A stretch of 64,000 nucleotides of DNA, taken from NCBI RefSeq assembly GCF_003570715.1, contig NZ_QXXQ01000001.1, forward strand, positions 186,001-250,000, read 5' to 3'. How positions within the stretch are numbered: position 1 is the first letter of the stretch; the number at the start of each line of letters is the position of its first letter. Below are positions 46,224 to 55,089 of the stretch, in pieces. Below the pieces are notes generated by a model, which was not told where the DNA came from, made no database searches, and saw only the letters and a program-made list of their open reading frames with translations. The stretch is from Gemmobacter lutimaris (GTDB taxonomy: Bacteria; Pseudomonadota; Alphaproteobacteria; Rhodobacterales; Rhodobacteraceae). The translations under genes were made by a program, and so were the position numbers.

Positions 46224-46967
46224 ATGCGCAGACTGGCCGCCGGAAACTGGAAGATGAACGGCACAGCCGCCGATCTGGCCGAAGTGGCGGCGCTGACAGC
46301 CGCACATCCGGCGCCCGGCTGCGAGATGTTGCTCTGCCCCCCCGCAACGCTGATCGACCGTATGGCGCGCGCCGCCCATGGCACTGCGCTGCGCATCGGC
46401 GGGCAGGATTGCCACGCCAGAGCCACCGGCGCCCATACCGGCGATGTTTCTGCACCGATGCTGGCCGAGGCCGGGGCGTCATACGTCATCCTTGGCCATT
46501 CTGAACGCCGCGCGGATCATGGCGAAACCGATGCTCAGGTCTGCGCCAAGGCCGAAGCCGCATGGGCCAGCGGGCTTGTCGCCGTGGTCTGCGTCGGAGA
46601 AACCGAGGCGGAACGCGATGCCGGTCAGGCGCTGGCCGTGGTCGGGCGGCAGGTCGAAGGCTCGGTGCCCGAGGGTGCCACGGCGGAAAATATCGTGATC
46701 GCCTATGAGCCGGTCTGGGCCATCGGCACCGGCCGCACCCCCACCCTGCACGAAATCGCCGAGGTCCACCGCTTCCTGCGCGCCGAACTGGTCAGCCGCT
46801 TCGGTGCGGCCGCCAAGGGCATCCGTCTGCTTTACGGCGGTTCGGTCAAACCCTCGAACGCGGCCGAAATCTTTGCCACCCCCGAGGTCAATGGCGCGCT
46901 GGTCGGCGGCGCGAGCCTCAAGGCCGCCGATTTCGGTGCCATCGTCGCGGCGCTGTCGGCAGCTTGA
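46224..46967 (+). CDS. tpiA: triosephosphate isomerase
   Basis: A 247-residue TIM barrel with Lys10 (NWKMNG), the electrophile His92 (LGHSERR), the base Glu in [11 protein letters not shown] and phosphate loop LYGGSVKP. It interconverts glyceraldehyde-3-phosphate and dihydroxyacetone phosphate. ATG at 46218 is also possible, but it directly abuts AAAGGG; the chosen ATG has six-base spacing. Confidence 0.96.
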   Translation: MRRLAAGNWKMNGTAADLAEVAALTAAHPAPGCEMLLCPPATLIDRMARAAHGTALRIGGQDCHARATGAHTGDVSAPMLAEAGASYVILGHSERRADHGETDAQVCAKAEAAWASGLVAVVCVGETEAERDAGQALAVVGRQVEGSVPEGATAENIVIAYEPVWAIGTGRTPTLHEIAEVHRFLRAELVSRFGAAAKGIRLLYGGSVKPSNAAEIFATPEVNGALVGGASLKAADFGAIVAALSAA

Positions 46968-47033
46968 TCCGCAGCGACATCCCCGGTCGCATATGGTCGC
47001 GCGGCTGCGCGCGGCCCGCGTCAGTCTGGCGTC

Positions 47034-47942
47034 ATGCGCATCCCGATGACCCCGCTTCTGGCGAACCTTCTCTGCCTCGGCTCCATGCTGGTCTGGGCCA
47101 TGGGCCTTCCGGCGGCCGAATATCTGATCGGGCCGATCCCGGCGCTGCCGCTGACCGCGCTGCGCATGTCCATCGCGGCGGCGGTGCTGCTGCCGGTCTG
47201 GCTGCTGATCGAAGGACCCGCCCGGCTTCGCACAGCGCCCTGGCGCCGGGGGCTGCTGCTCGGCGGGCTCAGCTTCGGGCTCAGCGGCGTGCTGCTGGTC
47301 ATGGCGCAGGCGGCGACCGATCCGGTGACCGTGGCGGTGATTTCTTCCGCCATGCCGGTCATCGGTATCGCCATCGAATGCGCGGCCGACGGCCGACGCC
47401 TGACCCTGCCGCTGACGATTGGCCTTGCGCTATCAGTCGCGGGCGGCGTCGTCAGCCTTGGTGGCGCCCTCGGCGCGGTGGATCTTGGCTTTGGCGCCTT
47501 CTGCGCCGCCGCCTCGATCCTCGCCTATACGCTCGGCTCGCGGTTCAGCGTCACCGCCCTGCCGGGGCTGAGCGCCTGGGGCCGCACCACCGTCACCCTG
47601 GCGGGCGCGGGGCTTGCCACCGGCATCGGCGCGGGCATCGCCGCGCTTACCGGCGGGCCTGCGGTGCAATGGGCGGCCATCGGCCCGACCGAAATCGCGG
47701 CGCTCGCGGTATTTTCCATCTGCGGCATGGCCTTGTGCCAGATTCTATGGATCGCCTCGGTCTCGCATCTTGGCATCGGCCTCGCGGCGCTGCATATGAA
47801 TGCGGCGCCCTTTTATGTGATGCTGTTCCTCAGCCTGCTGGGACAGCCCTGGAACTGGGTTCAGGCGCTTGGCGCCGCCATCGTTGGCGCGGGCGTGCTG
47901 ATCGCACAGCACCGCCCCACGCCCACCCGGCAACCCACCTGA
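47034..47942 (+). CDS. EamA/DMT-superfamily transporter
   Basis: A 302-residue protein with ten predicted membrane segments in two EamA repeats (about 10-135 and 145-290). It exports metabolites or drugs of unknown identity. It is followed after 10 bases by a cytochrome P450 gene on the same strand, so the two are probably cotranscribed. Confidence 0.87.
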   Translation: MRIPMTPLLANLLCLGSMLVWAMGLPAAEYLIGPIPALPLTALRMSIAAAVLLPVWLLIEGPARLRTAPWRRGLLLGGLSFGLSGVLLVMAQAATDPVTVAVISSAMPVIGIAIECAADGRRLTLPLTIGLALSVAGGVVSLGGALGAVDLGFGAFCAAASILAYTLGSRFSVTALPGLSAWGRTTVTLAGAGLATGIGAGIAALTGGPAVQWAAIGPTEIAALAVFSICGMALCQILWIASVSHLGIGLAALHMNAAPFYVMLFLSLLGQPWNWVQALGAAIVGAGVLIAQHRPTPTRQPT

Positions 47943-47952
47943 CGGAACCAGA

Positions 47953-49137
47953 ATGCAAAGCCTGAGCCAGTCGCCCACCGATCCCGATTTCGTGCAGAAC
48001 CCCTATCCGTTCTACGAACGCGCCCGCGCCGCCGGGCCGTTCTTCCTGTGGCAGGATTACGGGCTGATCTCGACCGGCAATTACGCCGCCGCCAATGCGA
48101 TCTACCGCGACCGCCGCTTCGGCCGTGAAATCCCGCCCGAGGCACGGCAGCCGAGCCCCGACCGGCTTGCCCCGTTCTACGCGGTCGAAGCGCATTCCAT
48201 GCTGGAGCTGGAGCCGCCGCGCCACACCCGCCTGCGCAGCCTCGTGCTGCGCGCCTTCACCTCGCGCCGTATCGCCGCGCTGGCGCCGGAAATCACGGCG
48301 CTGTGCCACGATCTGATCGACCGCCTGCCCGAAGGCGAGTTCGACCTGCTGGCAGAGTTCGGCCAGCGCCTGCCGGTCATCGTCATCGCCCGCCTGCTGG
48401 GCGTGCCCGAAGAAATGGCACCGGACCTGCTGCGCTGGTCCAATGCCATGGTCGGCATGTATCAGGCCGGACGCGACCGCGCGCGCGAGGATGCGGCGGT
48501 GGCCGCGACCGAGGATTTCGTAGCCTTCATGCGCCGCTATGTGGAGGACCGCCGCAAGACCCCGCGCGACGATCTGATCACCGCGCTGATCGCGGCCGAG
48601 GAAGCAGGCGAGAAACTTTCGACCGACGAGTTGATCACCACCTGCATCCTGCTGCTGAACGCCGGGCACGAGGCCACGGTGCACAGCATCGGCAATGGTG
48701 TGAAACTGCTTCTGGAACATAAAACCCCGCGCAGCGCCCTCGCAGCCCAGGCCATCACCGGCACGGTCGAGGAAATCCTGCGCCTCGATCCACCGCTGCA
48801 TGCCTTCACCCGCTGGGCCTATGAAGAGGTCGAGGTCATGGGCACCCGCATCCCGAAAGGCGCCGAGGTGCAGATCCTGCTTGCCGCCGCCAACCGAGAC
48901 CCGGCCGCATTCGACACCCCTGCCCGCTTCGACCCGGCCCGCCCGGTGAAGCCGAACCTCAGCTTCGGCGCCGGCATCCATTTCTGCGTCGGCGCCCCGC
49001 TCGCGCGGCTGGAATTGCAGGTCGCGCTGCCGATTCTGCTCGACCGCCTGCCCGGCCTGCGCCTCGCCGCACCGCCACGTTACGGCGATGTCTACCATTT
49101 CCACGGGCTCGAAGCCCTCCGCGTCACCGCGACCTGA
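47953..49137 (+). CDS. bacterial class I-type cytochrome P450
   Basis: A 394-residue soluble P450 with I-helix AGHEAT at 237-242, ExxR at 274-277 and the heme loop FGAGIHFCVG with ligand Cys345. It needs a ferredoxin and reductase encoded elsewhere. The substrate is unknown. It lies 10 bases after an EamA transporter gene, possibly an oxidise-and-export pair (inference). Confidence 0.94.
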   Translation: MQSLSQSPTDPDFVQNPYPFYERARAAGPFFLWQDYGLISTGNYAAANAIYRDRRFGREIPPEARQPSPDRLAPFYAVEAHSMLELEPPRHTRLRSLVLRAFTSRRIAALAPEITALCHDLIDRLPEGEFDLLAEFGQRLPVIVIARLLGVPEEMAPDLLRWSNAMVGMYQAGRDRAREDAAVAATEDFVAFMRRYVEDRRKTPRDDLITALIAAEEAGEKLSTDELITTCILLLNAGHEATVHSIGNGVKLLLEHKTPRSALAAQAITGTVEEILRLDPPLHAFTRWAYEEVEVMGTRIPKGAEVQILLAAANRDPAAFDTPARFDPARPVKPNLSFGAGIHFCVGAPLARLELQVALPILLDRLPGLRLAAPPRYGDVYHFHGLEALRVTAT

Positions 49138-49170
49138 GCCTCTTGCTTCTTGCAAAAATACTCAAATTCC

Positions 49171-49191
49171 CCGGCGCGGCACCCGCGCCGG
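49171..49191. terminator. hairpin between P450 and DUF808 genes
   Basis: CCGGCGCGG/CCGCGCCGG stem with a three-base loop in the convergent 61-base gap. An AT-rich CTTGCAAAAATACTC segment precedes it. Confidence 0.6.
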
Positions 49192-49198
49192 CCCAGAG

Positions 49199-50170
49199 TT
49201 AATGCGCCGCCGGCTTGCGCCCGGTCAGCGCCGCCACCACCGGCCCGATAACCCGCGTCACCACCGGAACCAGCAGCAATCCATAAAGCAGCCCCAGCAC
49301 ACCGTCGCAGAAAGCGGTCACCGCCCAGGCAACCAGCCCCGCCGCCATAGGCACGCCCCCGGCGGCCAGTTCGGCAAGATGATGGATGCTGGTGTAGGGC
49401 TCGTGCAGGCCCAGCTCATGCAGCCCGTGAATGACGATATTGCCACCGACCCACAGCATCGCCAGCGTGCCGACCGAGGACAGCACCGCCAGAAGCTTCG
49501 GCATCCCGCGCACCAGCCCGCGCCCGAGACCCCGGATCGCCCTGCCGCGCGCCGCGCGCGCAAGATGCAAGCCCACATCATCCATCTTCACGATCAGCGC
49601 CACCGCGCCATAGACCGCAACCGTGATCAGCACCCCCACCAGCGCCAGCGTGAACGCTTCCATCCATGGTCCACTTTCCGGGATGGCAGCCAGCGAGATG
49701 GTCATGATCTCGGCCGAGAGGATGAAATCGGTCTTGATCGCACCCGCGACCTTTTCCTCTTCCAGATGCGCCGGATCGCGGGTGTCGAAATCCCGCTCCA
49801 CCGCCGCATCGGCATGGGGCGCGAACATGTGCAACACCTTCTCGGCGCCCTCGAAACACAGATAACTGCCGCCCAGCATCAGCAGCGGGGTGATCAGGCC
49901 CGGAGCGAAATGGTTCAGCGCCAGCAGCGCGGGAAGCAGGATCAGCAGCTTGTTGCGCACAGATCCCAGCGCGATGCGTCCGATGATCGGCAACTCCCGA
50001 TCCGCCGAGAAACCATGCACATAGGCAGGCGTCACTGCGGTATCGTCGATCACGACGCCAGCCGCTTTGGCCCCCGCCTTGGCCGCCGCGGCCGCCACAT
50101 CATCGACCGAAGCCGCCGCGACCTTGGCAATGGCCGCCACATCATCCAGCAGTGCCAGCAAACCACTCAT
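49199..50170 (-). CDS. DUF808 family membrane protein (YedI-like)
   Basis: A 323-residue protein starting MSGLLALLDDVAAIAKVAAAS, with the DUF808 signature PAYVHGFSADRELPIIGRIALGS and several membrane segments. Function unknown. GGAG lies six bases before the chosen ATG; GTG at 50182 is less likely. Divergent from gap1. Confidence 0.88.
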   Translation of the reverse strand: MSGLLALLDDVAAIAKVAAASVDDVAAAAAKAGAKAAGVVIDDTAVTPAYVHGFSADRELPIIGRIALGSVRNKLLILLPALLALNHFAPGLITPLLMLGGSYLCFEGAEKVLHMFAPHADAAVERDFDTRDPAHLEEEKVAGAIKTDFILSAEIMTISLAAIPESGPWMEAFTLALVGVLITVAVYGAVALIVKMDDVGLHLARAARGRAIRGLGRGLVRGMPKLLAVLSSVGTLAMLWVGGNIVIHGLHELGLHEPYTSIHHLAELAAGGVPMAAGLVAWAVTAFCDGVLGLLYGLLLVPVVTRVIGPVVAALTGRKPAAH

Positions 50171-50244
50171 GCCGTTCTCCACTTCGTTACCGGGTCAGAC
50201 TAACGAAGCTGCATCGCGGCGAAAAGATGCCAATCGCTGCTTCT

Positions 50245-50277
50245 TGTTAGCGAAAACAGCCGATGTTTGCGCCAACA
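50245..50277. promoter_or_regulatory. two tandem LacI-type operator-like palindromes before gap1
   Basis: TGTTAGCGAAAACA (50245-50258) and TGTTTGCGCCAACA (50264-50277) are imperfect 14-base palindromes with centres 19 bases apart, upstream of the first GAPDH gene. They share TGTT-N-GCG with the sites at 51583 and 52773. The form resembles LacI-family operators of carbon metabolism such as CceR of Rhodobacter (family knowledge, not tested). Confidence 0.5.
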
Positions 50278-50371
50278 TTATGAAAACATGTCGCTTTTCA
50301 GCTTCCCCGACTCCCCCGCTTCCGGTATGGCCTGCCGAAGTTGCGGGGCTGGAAACACGGAGACGCGAGAC

Positions 50372-51376
50372 ATGACCATCACCATCGGCATCAATGGCTT
50401 TGGCCGCATCGGGCGCTGCACGCTGGCGCATATCGCGGAATCGGCCCGCAACGATGTGCAGGTCGTGGCGATCAACGCCACCGGCCCCATCGAAACCAAC
50501 GCCCACCTGCTGAAATATGACAGCGTGCATGGCCGCTTCCCCGGCAAGGTCTCGGTCGAGGGCGACACGCTGGATCTGGGCCGTGGCCCGATCCGGGTGA
50601 TGTCAACCTACAACCCCGACGAGCTGGACTGGGAAGGTATCGACGTCGTGCTGGAATGCACCGGCAAGTTCAATGACCGCGACAAGGCCGCTGTCCACCT
50701 TGGTCGTGGCGCCAAGCGCGTGCTGGTCTCGGCTCCCGCCAAGAATGCCGACAAGACCATCGTTTATGGTGTGAACCACCGTTCGCTGCTGTCGGAACAT
50801 CTGGTCGTTTCCAACGGTTCCTGCACCACCAACTGCCTCGCCCCGCTGGCCAAGGTGCTGAACGATGCGATCGGCATCGAAAGCGGCATCATGACCACGA
50901 TCCATTCCTACACCGGCGACCAGCCGACGCTGGACCGCCGCCACAAGGATCTGTATCGCGCCCGTGCCGCCGCCATGGCGATGATCCCCACCTCCACCGG
51001 CGCGGCCAAGGCCATCGGCGAGGTGCTGCCGGAACTCAAGGGCAAGCTGGACGGCTCGGCCATCCGTGTGCCGACGCCGAATGTCTCGGCCGTCGATCTG
51101 ACCTTTGTCGCGGGCAAGGACGTGACCGTCGCCGACGTGAACGAGATCGTGCGCGAGGCCGCCGCTGGCCATATGGGTGCGGTTCTGGCCTATGACCCGG
51201 AGCCCAAGGTCTCGATCGACTTCAATCACACCAGCCATTCGTCTATCTTCGCCCCTGACCAGACCAAGGTCGTGGGCGGCCGCACCGTCCGTGTGCTGGC
51301 CTGGTATGACAATGAATGGGGCTTCTCCTGCCGGATGGCCGATGTGGCCGGTGCGATGGGGCGGCTCCTCCAATAA
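50372..51376 (+). CDS. gap: type I glyceraldehyde-3-phosphate dehydrogenase, paralog 1
   Basis: A 334-residue GAPDH with the Rossmann motif INGFGRIGR, nucleophile Cys151 (SNGSCTTNC) and His178. The NAD-selecting Asp after beta-strand 2 is replaced: INATG (Ala36-Thr37) instead of INDL. The loop before HKDL reads Asp-Arg-Arg (189-190). Loss of the Asp and gain of arginines at the 2'-phosphate side suggests NADP acceptance. An erythrose-4-phosphate role is less likely. It is one of a tandem pair and sits behind LacI-type palindromes. Confidence 0.92.
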   Translation: MTITIGINGFGRIGRCTLAHIAESARNDVQVVAINATGPIETNAHLLKYDSVHGRFPGKVSVEGDTLDLGRGPIRVMSTYNPDELDWEGIDVVLECTGKFNDRDKAAVHLGRGAKRVLVSAPAKNADKTIVYGVNHRSLLSEHLVVSNGSCTTNCLAPLAKVLNDAIGIESGIMTTIHSYTGDQPTLDRRHKDLYRARAAAMAMIPTSTGAAKAIGEVLPELKGKLDGSAIRVPTPNVSAVDLTFVAGKDVTVADVNEIVREAAAGHMGAVLAYDPEPKVSIDFNHTSHSSIFAPDQTKVVGGRTVRVLAWYDNEWGFSCRMADVAGAMGRLLQ

Positions 51377-51386
51377 CGGAGGGGTC

Positions 51387-51530
51387 GTGACCGACCGCAT
51401 CGCCTTGGTTCTCGGCCTGCTGATCGTGGGTCTTATCGGCCTCGACGTTTTTTTGAACGGCGGGGCCGCTTTGGTTTTTCTGGGCCGCAAGATGCTGACC
51501 CTGATGGATTATCTGCGCTTCTGGAAGTGA
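51387..51530 (+). CDS. 47-aa membrane protein between gap genes
   Basis: A GTG-start frame of 47 residues preceded at close range by GGAGGGG, an excellent ribosome binding site, ten bases after the gap1 stop. It has one hydrophobic segment (IALVLGLLIVGLIGLDVFL) and a C-terminus GRKMLTLMDYLRFWK rich in basic and aromatic residues. No known domain is recognised. Its placement implies cotranslation with gap1. Confidence 0.7.
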   Translation: MTDRIALVLGLLIVGLIGLDVFLNGGAALVFLGRKMLTLMDYLRFWK

Positions 51531-51582
51531 CGGCGCTGCCACGCGCCCGAGTTTTTGGTTGATCTTTGGCCTTTTCTTGCCA

Positions 51583-51596
51583 TGTTAGCGCTACCA
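51583..51596. promoter_or_regulatory. LacI-type operator-like palindrome before gap2
   Basis: TGTTAGCGCTACCA contains the perfect core TAGCGCTA and lies 49 bases upstream of the second GAPDH start. It shares its first 13 bases with the site at 52773-52786. Confidence 0.55.
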
Positions 51597-51644
51597 AAAC
51601 CGACCGATTCGTCGGCCGGGTCGCGCATTGGCAAGGAGGCAGCC

Positions 51645-52646
<1,002 letters not shown>

Positions 52647-52679
52647 GGTCCGCGCAAGGATTTTCCTGAAATCGTGCAA

Positions 52680-52716
52680 ATTTCTTGCAAGAAATCTGGG
52701 GCGCCTTCGGGCGCCC
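52680..52716 (+). terminator. terminator after gap2 with adjacent palindrome
   Basis: GGGCGCC/GGCGCCC stem with a TTCG tetraloop (52699-52716), preceded by a perfect 16-base palindrome ATTTCTTGCAAGAAAT (52680-52695). Confidence 0.7.
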
Positions 52717-52772
52717 TTCGTCTTTGCCCAGCCATGCAGATGCTGCAACGCGGCATTGCCAGCCACCCACCT

Positions 52773-52786
52773 TGTTAGCGCTACCT
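52773..52786. promoter_or_regulatory. LacI-type operator-like palindrome before DUF1127 gene
   Basis: TGTTAGCGCTACCT, almost identical to the site before gap2, lies 74 bases upstream of the DUF1127 start. It links that small protein to the same carbon-responsive regulation. Confidence 0.5.
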
Positions 52787-52860
52787 TTCAGGCGCATCTA
52801 GGCGGGGTGACAGGCATCCGGCCTGACACATGGACTCCACGAGATGTGGAAGGAAAAGAC

Positions 52861-53028
52861 ATGACGAATATCTTCACCCGCCTGAAATCCGCCGCGGAAA
52901 AACGCGCGCGTTATATCGAAACCCGCAACGAGATCGCGCGGCTGCCGCAGGATGTGGCGCTGGATCTGGGGTTGTTTCCCGGTGACGCGCATCGCATCGC
53001 GCATCAGGCTGTTTACGGCCGGGGCTGA
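52861..53028 (+). CDS. DUF1127-like small protein
   Basis: A 55-residue Arg-rich protein (FTRLKSAAEKRARYIETRNEIARLPQDVALDLGLFP). The central R-N-E-[IL] and the L-x-D-[IL]-G-L segment recall the DUF1127/YjiS family, small proteins linked to RNA and phosphate or carbon metabolism in alphaproteobacteria. AAGGA lies upstream. The preceding palindrome matches the one before gap2. Confidence 0.75.
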   Translation: MTNIFTRLKSAAEKRARYIETRNEIARLPQDVALDLGLFPGDAHRIAHQAVYGRG

Positions 53029-53042
53029 AAAGCCCCTGCCCT

Positions 53043-53534
53043 TCAGCCATATTTGCGGCGCAAGGCCGCCTGAACATCGGGCGTGACGAATTTCGACACG
53101 TCCCCACCCAGCCGGGCGATTTCTTTCACCAGTTTCGAGGCAATGGCCTGCCGACGGGCATCGGCCATCAGGAAGACCGTCTCGATACTGTTGTCCAGCG
53201 CCCGGTTCATCCCGACCATCTGGAATTCATATTCGAAATCGGCAACGGCGCGCAGACCGCGCACGATGACCTGCGCCCCCACGTCGCGGGCGCAATTGAT
53301 CAGCAGGTTTTCGAACGGGTGCACCACGATCTCGCCTCCGCAGGCTTTGGCGATACCGGCGCATTCCGCCTCGACCATGGCGACCCGTTCCTCAAGCGAG
53401 AACAGCGGCCCCTTGTCGCGGTTGATGGCCACGCCGATGACCAGCCGGTCCACCAGTTGCATGGCGCGCTGGATGATATCGACATGGCCGAGCGTGATCG
53501 GGTCGAACGTGCCGGGATACAGGCCGATGCGCAT
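53043..53534 (-). CDS. coaD: phosphopantetheine adenylyltransferase
   Basis: A 163-residue nucleotidyltransferase with YPGTFDPITLGHVDII (TxGH motif), Arg in IVRGLRAVADFEYEFQM, and KLVKEIARLGGDVSKFV at the end. It makes dephospho-CoA from ATP and phosphopantetheine. The start MRIGLYPGTFDP is the family norm. Convergent with the DUF1127 gene. Confidence 0.96.
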   Translation of the reverse strand: MRIGLYPGTFDPITLGHVDIIQRAMQLVDRLVIGVAINRDKGPLFSLEERVAMVEAECAGIAKACGGEIVVHPFENLLINCARDVGAQVIVRGLRAVADFEYEFQMVGMNRALDNSIETVFLMADARRQAIASKLVKEIARLGGDVSKFVTPDVQAALRRKYG

Positions 53535-53619
53535 GGGCTCCCCCCTCATTTGCTGACGCCACGCAACAATATTGCGCGGCGCTTTGCAAGCGCGAATTTG
53601 CCGCGGCGCGGCAAGAGGC

Positions 53620-54054
53620 TCAGAAGCCCTTGATCATCCCTTCCAGCGCATCTTTCTCGGCGGCCAGTTCCATCAGCCGCGATTGCACCACATCGCCGAT
53701 GGAAATGAGGCCGATCATCTCGTCCCCTTCCATCACCGGCATGTGGCGGAAACGCCCCGCGCTCATCTTCTGCAACACGTCATGGGTGGTTTCATCCCGC
53801 GTGCAGGTGACGAGTTTCGTGGTCATCAGCCCGTCCACCGCCTCGGCCAGACAGGTCGGGCCGCGCTTGCCCAGTTCGCGCACGATGTCGCGTTCCGAGA
53901 CGATGCCCGCCGGGTGCTTGCCGTCTGCCGACACGATCACCGCCCCGATGCGGCGCATCGAAAGAACATGCGCAACCTCGGCGACGCTGGTGCCGGGGGC
54001 GACGGTGACAACCCCATCATCCGACTTGGTCTTGAGAATCTGCGCGACATGCAT
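53620..54054 (-). CDS. two-CBS-domain protein
   Basis: A 144-residue protein made of two CBS domains (about 10-65 and 77-132: IGAVIVSADGKHPAGIVSERDIVREL and FRHMPVMEGDEMIGLISIGDVVQ). It probably binds adenine nucleotides as a stand-alone regulator. The partner is unknown. It precedes coaD on the same strand with an 85-base gap. Confidence 0.9.
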   Translation of the reverse strand: MHVAQILKTKSDDGVVTVAPGTSVAEVAHVLSMRRIGAVIVSADGKHPAGIVSERDIVRELGKRGPTCLAEAVDGLMTTKLVTCTRDETTHDVLQKMSAGRFRHMPVMEGDEMIGLISIGDVVQSRLMELAAEKDALEGMIKGF

Positions 54055-54104
54055 GGCAACCTCCTTGGCTCATGTACAAAGCCTTGCGCCTGCGCAATTT
54101 TATG

Positions 54105-54989
54105 TCAAGAGACAGCTTCCAGGCGTAATACTTCTTTACGAATACCGTCCCCAAGGAGATCGGCAAAGCGGTTGAGTCGCTCTACACGCTGATCGTCGGC
54201 GTGACGGATCAGCCAGAACGCACGGGTCAAACGCAGATCCGGCAGGATGCGTTCCAGTTCCGGCGCCGCAGGGCGGGCAAAGTCATGCACCACACCGATT
54301 CCGGCGCCATGCCGCAGCCAGTTGAGTTGCACCGAAACCGAATTGGACGCCAGCGGCACTGCATCGAGACCAAGCTGGCTGAGGTAATCCAGTTCCTTGT
54401 CGAAGATCATGTCGGGGATATAGCCGACGATCCTGTGGCCGTGCAGCGAATCGGGGCCAGTGATCGGTGGATGCTTCGCAAGGTAATCGCGCGAGGCGGC
54501 AAGGCTCAGGCGATAATCGGTCAGCTTCTGCACCGTCAGCCGCCCGGTTTCAGGCCGCGACACCGCGATAGCCATGTCCGCCTCACGTTTCGACAGGTTG
54601 AAGACACGCGGCAGGGCGACGATCTGCACCTCCAGCCCCGGATTGGCATCGCAGATCGCGGCCAGAACCTGTGGCAGCAGATAATTGGCGCAACCATCCG
54701 GCGCGCCGATGCGGATCTGCCCGGTCAGACCTTGCGTCCCGCGCAATTCCTCGGTCACGCCGGTCACCGCCTGCTCGGCGCGTTCGGCATGGGCGAGGAT
54801 GCGCGCGCCTTCGTCCGTCAGCGCATATCCCTGCGGGCTTTTCACAAAGAGCCGCGCGCCAAGCGCCTCTTCCAGCCGCGCGATGCGGCGGCCGACTGTC
54901 GCCGGATCCAGCCGCAGCGCCCTCCCGGCGCCCGACAGGCTTTCGCTGCGCGCCACCGCCAGAAACAGTTTCAGATCATCCCAGTCCAT
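54105..54989 (-). CDS. LysR-family regulator, divergent from mmsA
   Basis: A 294-residue LysR regulator with a winged helix at MDWDDLKLFLAVARSESLSG and DPATVGRRIARLEEALGARL. The start at 54989 matches the family N-terminus; the longer upstream frame would run through the promoter. It is divergently placed 100 bases from mmsA and is probably the regulator of valine degradation. Confidence 0.88.
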   Translation of the reverse strand: MDWDDLKLFLAVARSESLSGAGRALRLDPATVGRRIARLEEALGARLFVKSPQGYALTDEGARILAHAERAEQAVTGVTEELRGTQGLTGQIRIGAPDGCANYLLPQVLAAICDANPGLEVQIVALPRVFNLSKREADMAIAVSRPETGRLTVQKLTDYRLSLAASRDYLAKHPPITGPDSLHGHRIVGYIPDMIFDKELDYLSQLGLDAVPLASNSVSVQLNWLRHGAGIGVVHDFARPAAPELERILPDLRLTRAFWLIRHADDQRVERLNRFADLLGDGIRKEVLRLEAVS

Positions 54990-54997
54990 CGCGCGCC

Positions 54998-55013
54998 TTT
55001 GCAGAAATGCAAA
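54998..55013. promoter_or_regulatory. LysR-type palindrome TTTGCA-N4-TGCAAA
   Basis: Perfect inverted repeat in the lysR-mmsA divergent gap containing a T-N11-A core. It lies close to the lysR start and further TTGC motifs follow toward mmsA. Confidence 0.6.
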
Positions 55014-55089
55014 ACTGATTTGGAAACTTGCCGCTTTTGCCGTGAAATTTGCAAGCCTATTGTAGCACCAGCAGATCGGGAGGATTCCA

